32,964 bases of DNA, from contig CAILWW010000052.1 of NCBI GenBank assembly GCA_903838035.1, positions 1-32,964 of the forward strand. Direction: 5' to 3'. The DNA is from an uncultured Actinomycetes bacterium. Its GTDB lineage: Bacteria; Actinomycetota; Actinomycetes; Nanopelagicales; Nanopelagicaceae. Positions 1 through 9,707 of the stretch are shown here, in pieces. The notes beneath the pieces were generated by a model that was given only the letters and a program-made list of their open reading frames with translations, did no database searches and was not told where the DNA came from. The first letter of the stretch is position 1; the number at the start of each line of letters is the position of its first letter. Made by a program: the position numbers and the translations under genes.

Positions 1-13
1 GATAGAGGATTTT

Positions 14-253
14 ATGAGTAATTTACGTATGTGGGCCTATTCGATGATTGCTATCGGCCTTCTAAACTGGGATTACCAACGCTCCCACCCTCACATTGCG
101 ATTCATAGTCTTGACATCGTTCTTCCAGGCGTTGTGCTACTTGGTTTAACATTTCTCAAGCGCGCTTCACGGTTCCTAAATTCACGGACCGGAAAAATAA
201 GCTGGTTAGTTATCGGCGCCATTGCCCTTCTTTACGGTTTTCTCAACAAGTAA
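14..253 (+). CDS. small hypothetical membrane protein (79 aa)
   Basis: Complete ORF with purine-rich agagga just upstream of ATG; hydrophobic segments; followed by a hairpin/T-run. Confidence 0.55.
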   Translation: MSNLRMWAYSMIAIGLLNWDYQRSHPHIAIHSLDIVLPGVVLLGLTFLKRASRFLNSRTGKISWLVIGAIALLYGFLNK

Positions 254-261
254 ATTCCAAT

Positions 262-296
262 AAAAAAACCCCCGCAATTAAGCGAGGGCTTTTTAA
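262..296. terminator. bidirectional rho-independent-like terminator between convergent genes
   Basis: aaaaaaacccccgcaattaagcgagggcttttt: A-run, GC stem CCCCCGC/GCGAGGG (one mismatch), T-run; lies between the convergent 79-aa ORF and ctaE. Confidence 0.75.
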
Positions 297-304
297 GTCT
301 TGCT

Positions 305-913
305 TTAGATGATTGATGTGGTGATTGCGCAAGCAATACCCGAGATTGCAATCCAGGTGAACCATGAGCCGGCAGTACGCAAGCGCCACTTTTCTAGGAT
401 TGGATCTACCTCAGCACGACGTGCGCGGATAACAAGTCCGAGCGAGATAAATGTTGCGAGAATGTAGTGGAACATATTTGCTCCGGCGATCAGTACCCAA
501 GAAGATGAGTATGAACCTTCAAAGCCAAAGACCTTGCCAGAATCTCCATCAACTTGGAATGGCATGTGAGCCAATTGCTTCCATTGCAGATAGAGACCAA
601 CAATGAGTGCAATCAAGGTAATGATTGAGATGTTTTTGAAGGAAGCCATCTGACGAGAGCCAAGCTTGTGAACGATTGCAGCCACGATTAATGGCAATAC
701 AATTACCCACCCTGTTGAAGCAGCGAGATGGTGTCCACCCTTTGGAATCCAACCGTTGTTTGCGTTGAGGTTACGAAGGTAGAAGTACGAGAAGATCATG
801 CCGAAGACGAAAGCGCCGTCCGCAACAATCAAGAGACGAACGCCTAAGCGCTCACGACGACCAACTTGTTCTGGTGAATCATGATGCATATGGAATTTAG
901 TATCTGCACTCAT
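305..913 (-). CDS. ctaE: cytochrome c oxidase subunit III
   Basis: Multi-TM protein with CoxC-type features (RRERLGVRLLIVADGAFVFGMIFSYFYLRN, HYILATF); TAATG junction with ctaD. Confidence 0.88.
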   Translation of the reverse strand: MSADTKFHMHHDSPEQVGRRERLGVRLLIVADGAFVFGMIFSYFYLRNLNANNGWIPKGGHHLAASTGWVIVLPLIVAAIVHKLGSRQMASFKNISIITLIALIVGLYLQWKQLAHMPFQVDGDSGKVFGFEGSYSSSWVLIAGANMFHYILATFISLGLVIRARRAEVDPILEKWRLRTAGSWFTWIAISGIACAITTSII

Positions 914-2775
914 TACTTTTCTGCCTTTCCATAGCCATAGAAATCACTCGTAACAACAGGTGGAGTATCAAAGTTCACAAGTGGGACTGGATAAGGAACG
1001 GTCCACTCGAGGGTCTTTGATCCCCATGGGTTCATTGGAGCAATCTTTCCAAAGCGCCATGAGTGAACGACCGCCCAGAGGAGAACGATCATTCCGATTC
1101 CAATCATGTAAGCACCAATGGTGCTGACCATGTTGGAGGTTGCAAATGTCTTGGCATAGTCAGAGACGCGACGAGGTTGTCCTTCTGCGCCGGCGATAAA
1201 CATGCCAAGGAAGAGGATCTGGAAACCAATCTGGACGAACCAGAATGAGATGTAGCCAGCGCGCTCGTTGAGCATGCGACCAGTCATCTTTGGGAACCAG
1301 AAAGCAAGACCTGCAAGTGCGCCGGTAAGTGCGGCGCCCATCAAGGTGTAGTGGAAGTGCGCGGTCACATACATAGAACCATGTAGGTAGTTATCGGCTG
1401 GTACATCGGAGAGATAGAGACCAGTGATTCCACCAACCAGCATGTTCCAGAGGAATGCGTAAACGCCGAGCATCGGCAGCTTCATCCACGGTCTACCTCG
1501 CCACAAAGTGCCGAGAAGAACCAAGAAGATGAGACCGGTAGGTACCGAGATCATCTCCGTAGTCACCATGAATGGACCGTTGAGCATTGGCATCCAGCCG
1601 GACATGTACATGTGGTGCGCCCAGACGAGGACCGAGAGGCCAGCGATTCCAGCAAAGCCCATGATTGCGGCGTTGTAGGAGAAGAGCGGCTTACGTACGA
1701 AGACTGGTGCAATTTCCATAAGTGCTGCAACACCAGGGATCAAGATTACGTAGACCTCAGGGTGTCCCATAATCCAGAAGAGGTGTGCGTACAACCAGCC
1801 GCTGCCGCCAAAGTTGGCGTCAAAGAAGGTAGTAGCAAACGTTCTATCCAAACCGGTCATGATCATCGAGACCATGAAGGTTGGGAAGGCTGGAATAGCG
1901 AGAGCAACAGAGACTGTTGCGCCAACCACGAAGATAGGAACACGGTTCCAGCTCATTCCCTTTGCGCGCATAGCAACGACGGTTGCGGTGATATTTGCAC
2001 CAGCAACAGCGGTTGAGATCGCGAAGATAATGATGGTTGCGATAAATGCATTCATACCCGGTCCAGCTTGAACGCTAAGGGGTGCGTATGCGGTCCAACC
2101 GGTAGGAATTCCACCGAGGAACCAAGCGCTGCAGAGCACTGGGATGGCGGTGAAGAGAACCCACCAAGAGAGTGCGTTGAGGCGAGGGAAGGCCATATCG
2201 GCAGCACCAATCATGATTGGCATGATGTAGTTACCGAAAGGACCGGTTGCAACGATGATCATCGCGATGATCATGGTGATTCCGTGAAGACCAACGAGTG
2301 AGTTGTAGATGATTGGGCTGACAAACTTTGATCCAGGCATGATTAAGTTTGTACGAATCATCATGGCGAGAGTTCCGCCAACGCCGAGCATGGTCATGAC
2401 GCCTACTAAATATTGAATTCCCACCACTTTATGGTCGGTGCAATACTTAAAGTAGCGCTTGATTCCTTGGCCATCGCCAGCGAGGTAGAGGTTCTCCTCA
2501 TCGGTCAGATCTTTTCCGATCAACCAACGGAATGGCCCAATGAAGGCGCCGATACCAATCATGAAGCCAAGGCTCCACATAAACATAGTTGCCAAAAGTT
2601 GGCGGTTGTATTCCTGGGCGACTGATTGATCAACGTGTGGGTTGATCAAGTAATAAGTCGCCAGTGCAAAAATAATTCCAACAACCATACCTGTACCCAT
2701 GTTGAGCTTGGTGATCAAACTCTTCTTTGGATTAGGAATTGGTCGGGTGGTTGCGTGGTGATCAAGTGTTGTCAT
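913..2775 (-). CDS. ctaD: cytochrome c oxidase subunit I (heme-copper oxidase, A-type)
   Basis: GHPEVYVILIPG, VWAHHMYMSG, PIMIGAADMAFPRLN, VTAHFHYTLMG motifs. Start placed at ATG 2775 (MTTLDHH), ATGA overlap with ctaC, rather than the longer ORF start at 2805. Confidence 0.95.
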   Translation of the reverse strand: MTTLDHHATTRPIPNPKKSLITKLNMGTGMVVGIIFALATYYLINPHVDQSVAQEYNRQLLATMFMWSLGFMIGIGAFIGPFRWLIGKDLTDEENLYLAGDGQGIKRYFKYCTDHKVVGIQYLVGVMTMLGVGGTLAMMIRTNLIMPGSKFVSPIIYNSLVGLHGITMIIAMIIVATGPFGNYIMPIMIGAADMAFPRLNALSWWVLFTAIPVLCSAWFLGGIPTGWTAYAPLSVQAGPGMNAFIATIIIFAISTAVAGANITATVVAMRAKGMSWNRVPIFVVGATVSVALAIPAFPTFMVSMIMTGLDRTFATTFFDANFGGSGWLYAHLFWIMGHPEVYVILIPGVAALMEIAPVFVRKPLFSYNAAIMGFAGIAGLSVLVWAHHMYMSGWMPMLNGPFMVTTEMISVPTGLIFLVLLGTLWRGRPWMKLPMLGVYAFLWNMLVGGITGLYLSDVPADNYLHGSMYVTAHFHYTLMGAALTGALAGLAFWFPKMTGRMLNERAGYISFWFVQIGFQILFLGMFIAGAEGQPRRVSDYAKTFATSNMVSTIGAYMIGIGMIVLLWAVVHSWRFGKIAPMNPWGSKTLEWTVPYPVPLVNFDTPPVVTSDFYGYGKAEK

Positions 2776-3563
2776 GCTGTGTGACCTCCTTGTGCAGTGA
2801 CCCAATTGTTGAAGTCAGCTCTTGTCGTGACCGCTCCGGTTGTCTCCATATATGCGTGATACAGGCCGCAGAGTTCGGCGCACTTCACATCGATGGTTCC
2901 AAGTTTGTTTGGAGTTGTATCTGCCAAAGTAACTTGGTAGCGATTGGCATCTGCCTTCACACCAAGTTGTACTGGCCAGAATGAGTGGTTCACATCGGCA
3001 GAGATGATGCGAAATTCAACTGGTTGGTTGATAGGAAGCATCAACTTATCTGTAGTGACATCTTGCGCTGGATAGTGGAAGTTCCAGACCCATTGGTTTC
3101 CGGTAACTTCTACAATCATTGCGTGAGGTGCATCAGCTTGAGCTTTGCCTTCGGCTGAGTTGAGTTCGATAAGTCCATAAACAACTGCGACTAAGCAGAG
3201 CATGCTGGAAACTACCGACCAGAGAATGACGATTGGTCCGCGAGTGCGAATTGCTGGGCCATCTTCAGGGGGGGTATCGCCCTTATGGCGATTGAAGAAT
3301 GTGTAGAGGGTGATTGCTACAACCGTTCCACAAACTGGCGCAGAGATCCAGGTGAAGATCACCATCAAGCGTTCGATGGACTTCATATCAGTGCTGAGCG
3401 CGGTTGGCATCCATTTGGTGTACCACCAGCCGCCGATGATGACGGTGAGGGCGGTGATTGCTACTCCTAGCGCGCTTGCGATGATCACATCTCTGCGCTT
3501 GAAGAAGTTGGTTAATTTTTCGCCAGGCGTTGGTGCCATTGATTCGTTCTCGTGGTTACTCAC
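2772..3563 (-). CDS. ctaC: cytochrome c oxidase subunit II with CuA domain
   Basis: Two N-terminal TM segments; VNHSFWPVQLG and CAELCGLYHAYM CuA motif. Start placed at GTG 3563 (GTGA overlap with upstream gene). Confidence 0.93.
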   Translation of the reverse strand: MSNHENESMAPTPGEKLTNFFKRRDVIIASALGVAITALTVIIGGWWYTKWMPTALSTDMKSIERLMVIFTWISAPVCGTVVAITLYTFFNRHKGDTPPEDGPAIRTRGPIVILWSVVSSMLCLVAVVYGLIELNSAEGKAQADAPHAMIVEVTGNQWVWNFHYPAQDVTTDKLMLPINQPVEFRIISADVNHSFWPVQLGVKADANRYQVTLADTTPNKLGTIDVKCAELCGLYHAYMETTGAVTTRADFNNWVTAQGGHTA

Positions 3564-4300
3564 GCAACACTCACCTTTCCTGACATATATCCGTATGAGC
3601 CCATAACTGCACCGAACCCCTGATAGGTGCCATCGCCGCATGGATATTCACAGTTCCATACATATTCGCCCTTACCGCCGGTGATAAAGGAGAAGGTCAC
3701 TGTGTGGCCCTGGAGCTTGGTTCCCGCATCTGTCGTAGGGAGGAAGTCACCCTTTTCATTGGTAGAAACACGGAGAAGTGGAACATTTACATAGAGTGGA
3801 TCTTGTGACGTCGTTGGGAGTCCATGGAGAGTGAAGGTGTGCTGCACTTGATCGGCAGGTATTGAAGTTACATCCTGACCATCAACATTCATAGTGCCAC
3901 CCACGGTTCCGACAACGCGGCCAAAGTATGGATTGTTGAGTTTCTCACCAGAGTCATAGACGTGAATAGTCATCGTCACATATGTATGTGCAGGAAGCAC
4001 AATATGAGTTGACGGTCCGTATTGAACCCAATCCTTCTTATTATTTGCTGTGCTTCCATGGTCAATCGCGGTTTGACGATCTGGATAAACACCGAGAGTT
4101 ACTGCAGCTTTGGGATAGCTCTTGCCATCAACAGAGATTGTGGCGGAGTCTTTAGTTGCATATAACTTCTTCTGTGGATCTGCGCTCGCGCTGTGGAGTG
4201 TGAATCCAACCGCACCGACAACTGCAACGCCAAGGAGCACGCCAACAATTGCGCTGGCTGTCCTCTTTCCTGCGGTCATCGTCGTATTAGTTCCCGACAT
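3560..4300 (-). CDS. membrane-anchored/exported cupredoxin-like protein, first gene of the oxidase operon
   Basis: N-terminal hydrophobic signal/anchor; HTFTLHG, beta-rich sequence, C-terminal YVWNCEYPCG...GYMSGKVSV resembling cupredoxin/CuA loops; GTGA overlap with ctaC. Confidence 0.7.
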   Translation of the reverse strand: MSGTNTTMTAGKRTASAIVGVLLGVAVVGAVGFTLHSASADPQKKLYATKDSATISVDGKSYPKAAVTLGVYPDRQTAIDHGSTANNKKDWVQYGPSTHIVLPAHTYVTMTIHVYDSGEKLNNPYFGRVVGTVGGTMNVDGQDVTSIPADQVQHTFTLHGLPTTSQDPLYVNVPLLRVSTNEKGDFLPTTDAGTKLQGHTVTFSFITGGKGEYVWNCEYPCGDGTYQGFGAVMGSYGYMSGKVSVA

Positions 4301-4349
4301 TGGGTAGCCTTTCTTCCGGCAAGAGTGTGAATCAAATAACTGATGTGGC

Positions 4350-4356
4350 TAGGGTA
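4350..4356. promoter_or_regulatory. candidate shared -10 of divergent promoters (TAGGGT on +, TACCCT on -)
   Basis: The 7-mer TAGGGTA reads as TAnnnT on both strands in the only gap between the divergent oxidase and ctaG operons. Confidence 0.4.
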
Positions 4357-4361
4357 CGCCT

Positions 4362-4430
4362 ATGAATAGCCTTAGCAAATGCTTTGCAGGTAACAATTTC
4401 CAGAAAGTAGAAAAGGGGCAAAACGGGTAA
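4362..4430 (+). CDS. candidate leaderless upstream ORF / leader peptide, MNSLSKCFAGNNFQKVEKGQNG
   Basis: ATG lies 6 nt after TAGGGT; 22 codons; TAA stop directly abuts ctaG ATG (TAAATG). Below the length of the supplied ORF track. Confidence 0.35.
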   Translation: MNSLSKCFAGNNFQKVEKGQNG

Positions 4431-5216
4431 ATGGGACTTAATCCACTCTGGGATATCGCCTTCGCCCTCGCCCTCGGTGGCAAGCTCATTTGGTACTTCT
4501 CGGAGTCACCTACGCGCCTAGGAATCAGCAAAGCTCGCCAATTCCTCTTCGCTTTGGGGATGGTGCTGGCTTTGATCCTGCTTGTGGGACCAGTTCCTCA
4601 CATAGCCATACATATCTTCTGGGTTCACATGATTCAGCACGTTGGATTAATGATGCTGATCTCCCCGCTCATCGTCCTGGGATCGCCGGTGAAGTTGGCC
4701 CTGAACTCTCGATATCGAACTGTGCGCTCGTTCGTGCGAAAAGTTTCGAGCAATCTGGCTATCCGCCAACTCTTTCGGCCGCAAGTCGGCTTTGCGATTT
4801 TCCTCGCGACTTTGATCTTGACCCATTTCTCTCCGCTCGCCAACGCTGGAATGACCAACCCCAACATTCATTGCCTCGAGCTCATGCTCTTCCTGGCGGC
4901 AGGAATCATTTATTACCTCCCGGTGCTCGAAGGAAACCCAACACCCTATTTCGTCCCATATTCATTTCGGGTGGGCTCACTCTTCGCGATGATGTTGCCG
5001 GAAACGATGACTGGCTTCTTTCTCTATTCCGGAAATAAATTGCTCCACGATATTCCAAGTGGCGTAACAACAATGGCTGGCATGAGCGATCAACATCGAG
5101 GTGGCGCCATCATGTGGGCGATGGGTATGTTGATTGACGCAATCTGGATTGTGCTTGCTGCTCGTGATTGGTTTAATAACGAACGTGAGTTATCGGAGGC
5201 GATGAATAATGAGTGA
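4431..5216 (+). CDS. ctaG: cytochrome c oxidase assembly factor, CtaG/caa3_CtaG family
   Basis: Multi-TM protein with WVHMIQHVGLMMLISPLIVLGSP and MSDQHRGGAIMW motifs typical of the family; adjacent to oxidase genes. Confidence 0.85.
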   Translation: MGLNPLWDIAFALALGGKLIWYFSESPTRLGISKARQFLFALGMVLALILLVGPVPHIAIHIFWVHMIQHVGLMMLISPLIVLGSPVKLALNSRYRTVRSFVRKVSSNLAIRQLFRPQVGFAIFLATLILTHFSPLANAGMTNPNIHCLELMLFLAAGIIYYLPVLEGNPTPYFVPYSFRVGSLFAMMLPETMTGFFLYSGNKLLHDIPSGVTTMAGMSDQHRGGAIMWAMGMLIDAIWIVLAARDWFNNERELSEAMNNE

Positions 5217-5457
5217 GCGGCCATCGATGCAAGAACCAGATCCAAAACGTAAATGGATTTTGCTAGGTATTCCACTCTGCATTGTGATGGGATTTCTGGA
5301 ATTAGATCGTGCGCTCTCTGGAAATCACCGAAGCTGGTTATATGTTTTTGAATGGCCATTCTTCGGCATATTTATTTACTACATGTACTGGAAGTTGTCC
5401 CAACCACAAGAAGAGTACGACGACGTAGATGATCCACGTCGAGGATTGCTGGAATAG
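5209..5457 (+). CDS. small membrane protein of unknown function (82 aa)
   Basis: ATGAGTGA 8-nt overlap with ctaG; two hydrophobic segments; acidic C-terminus. Confidence 0.65.
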   Translation: MSERPSMQEPDPKRKWILLGIPLCIVMGFLELDRALSGNHRSWLYVFEWPFFGIFIYYMYWKLSQPQEEYDDVDDPRRGLLE

Positions 5458-6916
<1,459 letters not shown>

Positions 6917-6918
6917 AG

Positions 6919-8592
6919 TTAAGCAGAGTGCGAACGGAAGCTCTGGATGAACTTCTCCGCGCGGATGGCCGCAATACCTACCTTGGGCAGGTCTTTAGCG
7001 CCTGGGTAGAGGACATAGCGAGCGCGCCATTCGGGCTGAAACTTGGCGTTGAATCGATACAAAGACTCAACCGGAAACCAATTGGAGAAGAAGCGAATGA
7101 TGTTGCGCAGCGTTCGAGTAATAAATCCTGCGCTAATTTTATCTGCGCGCTCAAAGAGCGATCTAAAGGCAGCAAAGTTAAGCGAGATATACTTAATTTT
7201 ATTTTCTTTTGCCCATTCAGTAGTTCCGACAATCATAAGTTCGGTAATACCAGGATCGCTACCTCGTTCGCGTTGCATGCGATCGAGTGAGAGTGAATCT
7301 GCATCCCACGGAACAAAATGTAAGAAACCAGTTTTGACTCCATCGATTTCAGCAATTGTGATGATGCAATCCTCATCAAAGGGATCGCCAAATCGATCCA
7401 GTCCCATCGAAAAACCGCGGTCTGGAACTCCATAGCGCCACTCTTTTGCTAGGCGAACGAGCTCTAGTTGGTCATCCTTCGAGAGCGAGGAAAATTTTAT
7501 TGTGTAACAGGAGTAGCCCTTGCGCTTGATGCGATTAACCATCTGGCGAACGTTTGCCATTGGTCGACCTTCGAGCGTGAACTCTTCAACGTTGATGATG
7601 GCTTCATCGCCGATTTCAAGCGCTTGCATTCCGGCGTGCTCTACCCAGACTTCGCCACCGCGATCGCCGGCGCCCATAACTGCAGGTGTCCAAGCGTGCG
7701 CGCGGGCAACTTCTAGGAAATTCTCAATTGCTTCTGGCCAGAGGCTGTATTCACCAAATGGATCACCGCTAGCCAGCATGACTCCGCCTTCAACGCGGTA
7801 AGCAATACCTGCCTTTTTATTATTCGACCAGACCACGCTCTTATCGCGTCGGGTGGCGAAGTAACCAAGTGAATCCTGTTCTTGATCATGCTTAATTAAC
7901 TTCTTCACGAGCTGAAGTTCTTCATCACTCATCTTCGGAATTGGCTTCACGCGCCGAAAGAAGAGCCAGAGCGGAATTATGAGCGTGAGCACGCCAAGGG
8001 AGAGCATGGTGGTATCAAAGGTGTCGCCTACGCCTTCACCTTTAAAATGCAGAGTTCCGGTGACGCCAATCAAACCTTTGAGGATGGCGAGCAGAATCAA
8101 GCCAAAAGATGGATTTCCCACGACTTGGTGATCGTGGCGAAAATAAATCAGAAAGAGACCAATCACAACGACTGCAATCAAGCTAAAGGCAAATGCACGT
8201 ACAGGCTGATATTTAGTTGTGGGATCTGAGACCGCATAAAACTCTTTGCGAAAGAGTAGGAGCGCAAGTAATAGCGCGACAACAACTGAAATTTGAAGTA
8301 GATGCGTGCGATTTCGAAAGAGATCACTGGCGAGGTTGATGATGAGAATTACAACAGTTATTGCCCAGGCGCGCTGTTTTCTGCGAATTAGCCCACGAGC
8401 CACAATAATCAGAACGACGCCGGTAAAGACTGCTGTTGCAAATGCAGTGGAATGAGTAAAGATCGGAAGATATGACTGAACTTTTGTAGCCGGTGCTTTA
8501 AAAGGATGTAGCACGTTTGCCAAGATGTCGATCAGGCCAACGACGTAAGCAGCGCGGCCGATTATCGCCGGAATATATTTGCGTAACTTCAT
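6919..8592 (-). CDS. MprF/LysX-like (DUF2156) membrane protein, putative aminoacyl-phosphatidylglycerol synthase
   Basis: N-terminal multi-TM region plus C-terminal GNAT-fold domain (GGVMLASGDPFG, FSMGLDRFGDPFDEDCIITIAE, YRFNAKFQPEWRARYVLY). Confidence 0.8.
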   Translation of the reverse strand: MKLRKYIPAIIGRAAYVVGLIDILANVLHPFKAPATKVQSYLPIFTHSTAFATAVFTGVVLIIVARGLIRRKQRAWAITVVILIINLASDLFRNRTHLLQISVVVALLLALLLFRKEFYAVSDPTTKYQPVRAFAFSLIAVVVIGLFLIYFRHDHQVVGNPSFGLILLAILKGLIGVTGTLHFKGEGVGDTFDTTMLSLGVLTLIIPLWLFFRRVKPIPKMSDEELQLVKKLIKHDQEQDSLGYFATRRDKSVVWSNNKKAGIAYRVEGGVMLASGDPFGEYSLWPEAIENFLEVARAHAWTPAVMGAGDRGGEVWVEHAGMQALEIGDEAIINVEEFTLEGRPMANVRQMVNRIKRKGYSCYTIKFSSLSKDDQLELVRLAKEWRYGVPDRGFSMGLDRFGDPFDEDCIITIAEIDGVKTGFLHFVPWDADSLSLDRMQRERGSDPGITELMIVGTTEWAKENKIKYISLNFAAFRSLFERADKISAGFITRTLRNIIRFFSNWFPVESLYRFNAKFQPEWRARYVLYPGAKDLPKVGIAAIRAEKFIQSFRSHSA

Positions 8593-9707
8593 TATCTAAA
8601 TACTCCCGTGTGTCCAAGTGAGTAACGCCCTGGTTGCGGATAGATAGCTAAGCCGTGGGGCTCGCGGCCCACCTTTATTTTAGTTAAAAATTTTCCATGA
8701 GTAATGTCGAAGACATAAACCACATTGTCATAGCGACCGGAAACCCAGAATTGGGTTCCATCGGCCGAGATTCCACCCATATCAGGGCTGCCGCCACCAG
8801 GAATGACCCACTTGGCAATTATTTTCTGATCGCTGAAACGAAGAACAGAGACGCTACCCTCGCCGCGATTGGTAATCAGCGCGGTCTTGGAATCGCGGGT
8901 GACATAGATGCCATGCGCTTCTTTGCCGGTCTTAATCAAAGTGAACTTTCCAAAATTATCTGCCGGCATTGCCCAGACGCCGTTAGCCATCATGTCGGCG
9001 ATGAAGAAGGTACTTCCATCTGGCGAGACTTTTACATCTTGCGGCATCGCCGTTGACTTACCAGTCATCGGAATCTTTGCAGTCTTTACAACTTCCATCT
9101 TTGTTGTATCCACCCATAAAACCATGGCCGAGAATTCGCAGGAGACGAGGAAGAAGTTTCCATCCTTAGTCCAGTCCGCGTGATTGACGCCTTCACAGGG
9201 AACGTTGAGTACCTTCTTTATCGCCATCGAGTGCGGATCGCGAAAGACAATCTTTTTATCGGCCTCTGACATAACGACTGCGTATTTGCCGTTGGGGGTG
9301 AAGTAAAGATTGTATGGATCATGGACATAAACCGATTTGCCCGCAGTCACCGTTTTTGGATTAATCGGAGTGAGGTAATTGCCCTCATTGTCATTGACCC
9401 ATAGGGTCTTGAGATCCCAGGAAGGGACGACGTGTTGTGGCCCCTTCGGCGTTTTAAAAGTCTTTACAACTTTGAAGGTCTTTGGATCAATGACGCTGAC
9501 GCTGGCACCGCCATGGTTGGGGACATAAACCCGCTCTGGCATATCTTTCACAACCGGGCTTAACTGGTTGGGGCGATCGGCGGCATAAATATCGTTCTGA
9601 TCGAGAACGGGTGGCATTCCAGCAAGTGGAGTCAGGGCTGATGAACCAGTCGCGGTCAAAGCAACAAATGCAAGTGATAGCGCCAGAATTTTTTTACGAG
9701 TTCTCAT
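8592..9707 (-). CDS. exported YVTN-type beta-propeller repeat protein
   Basis: Signal peptide; repeats such as VYVPNHGGASVSVIDPKTFKVVKTF, SPDGSTFFIAD, GREPHGLAIYPQPGRYSLGHTGVFR; TAATG junctions both sides. Confidence 0.8.
   Translation of the reverse strand: MRTRKKILALSLAFVALTATGSSALTPLAGMPPVLDQNDIYAADRPNQLSPVVKDMPERVYVPNHGGASVSVIDPKTFKVVKTFKTPKGPQHVVPSWDLKTLWVNDNEGNYLTPINPKTVTAGKSVYVHDPYNLYFTPNGKYAVVMSEADKKIVFRDPHSMAIKKVLNVPCEGVNHADWTKDGNFFLVSCEFSAMVLWVDTTKMEVVKTAKIPMTGKSTAMPQDVKVSPDGSTFFIADMMANGVWAMPADNFGKFTLIKTGKEAHGIYVTRDSKTALITNRGEGSVSVLRFSDQKIIAKWVIPGGGSPDMGGISADGTQFWVSGRYDNVVYVFDITHGKFLTKIKVGREPHGLAIYPQPGRYSLGHTGVFR

Noticed and set aside
1612-2301. Plus-strand ORFs antisense to ctaD (134, 85 and 77 aa)
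   Set aside because: Shadow ORFs of a highly conserved oxidase subunit I; no start signals or domains.
4490-5038. 182-aa plus-strand ORF overlapping ctaG in another frame
   Set aside because: CtaG frame carries family motifs; the alternative frame has a non-protein-like composition.
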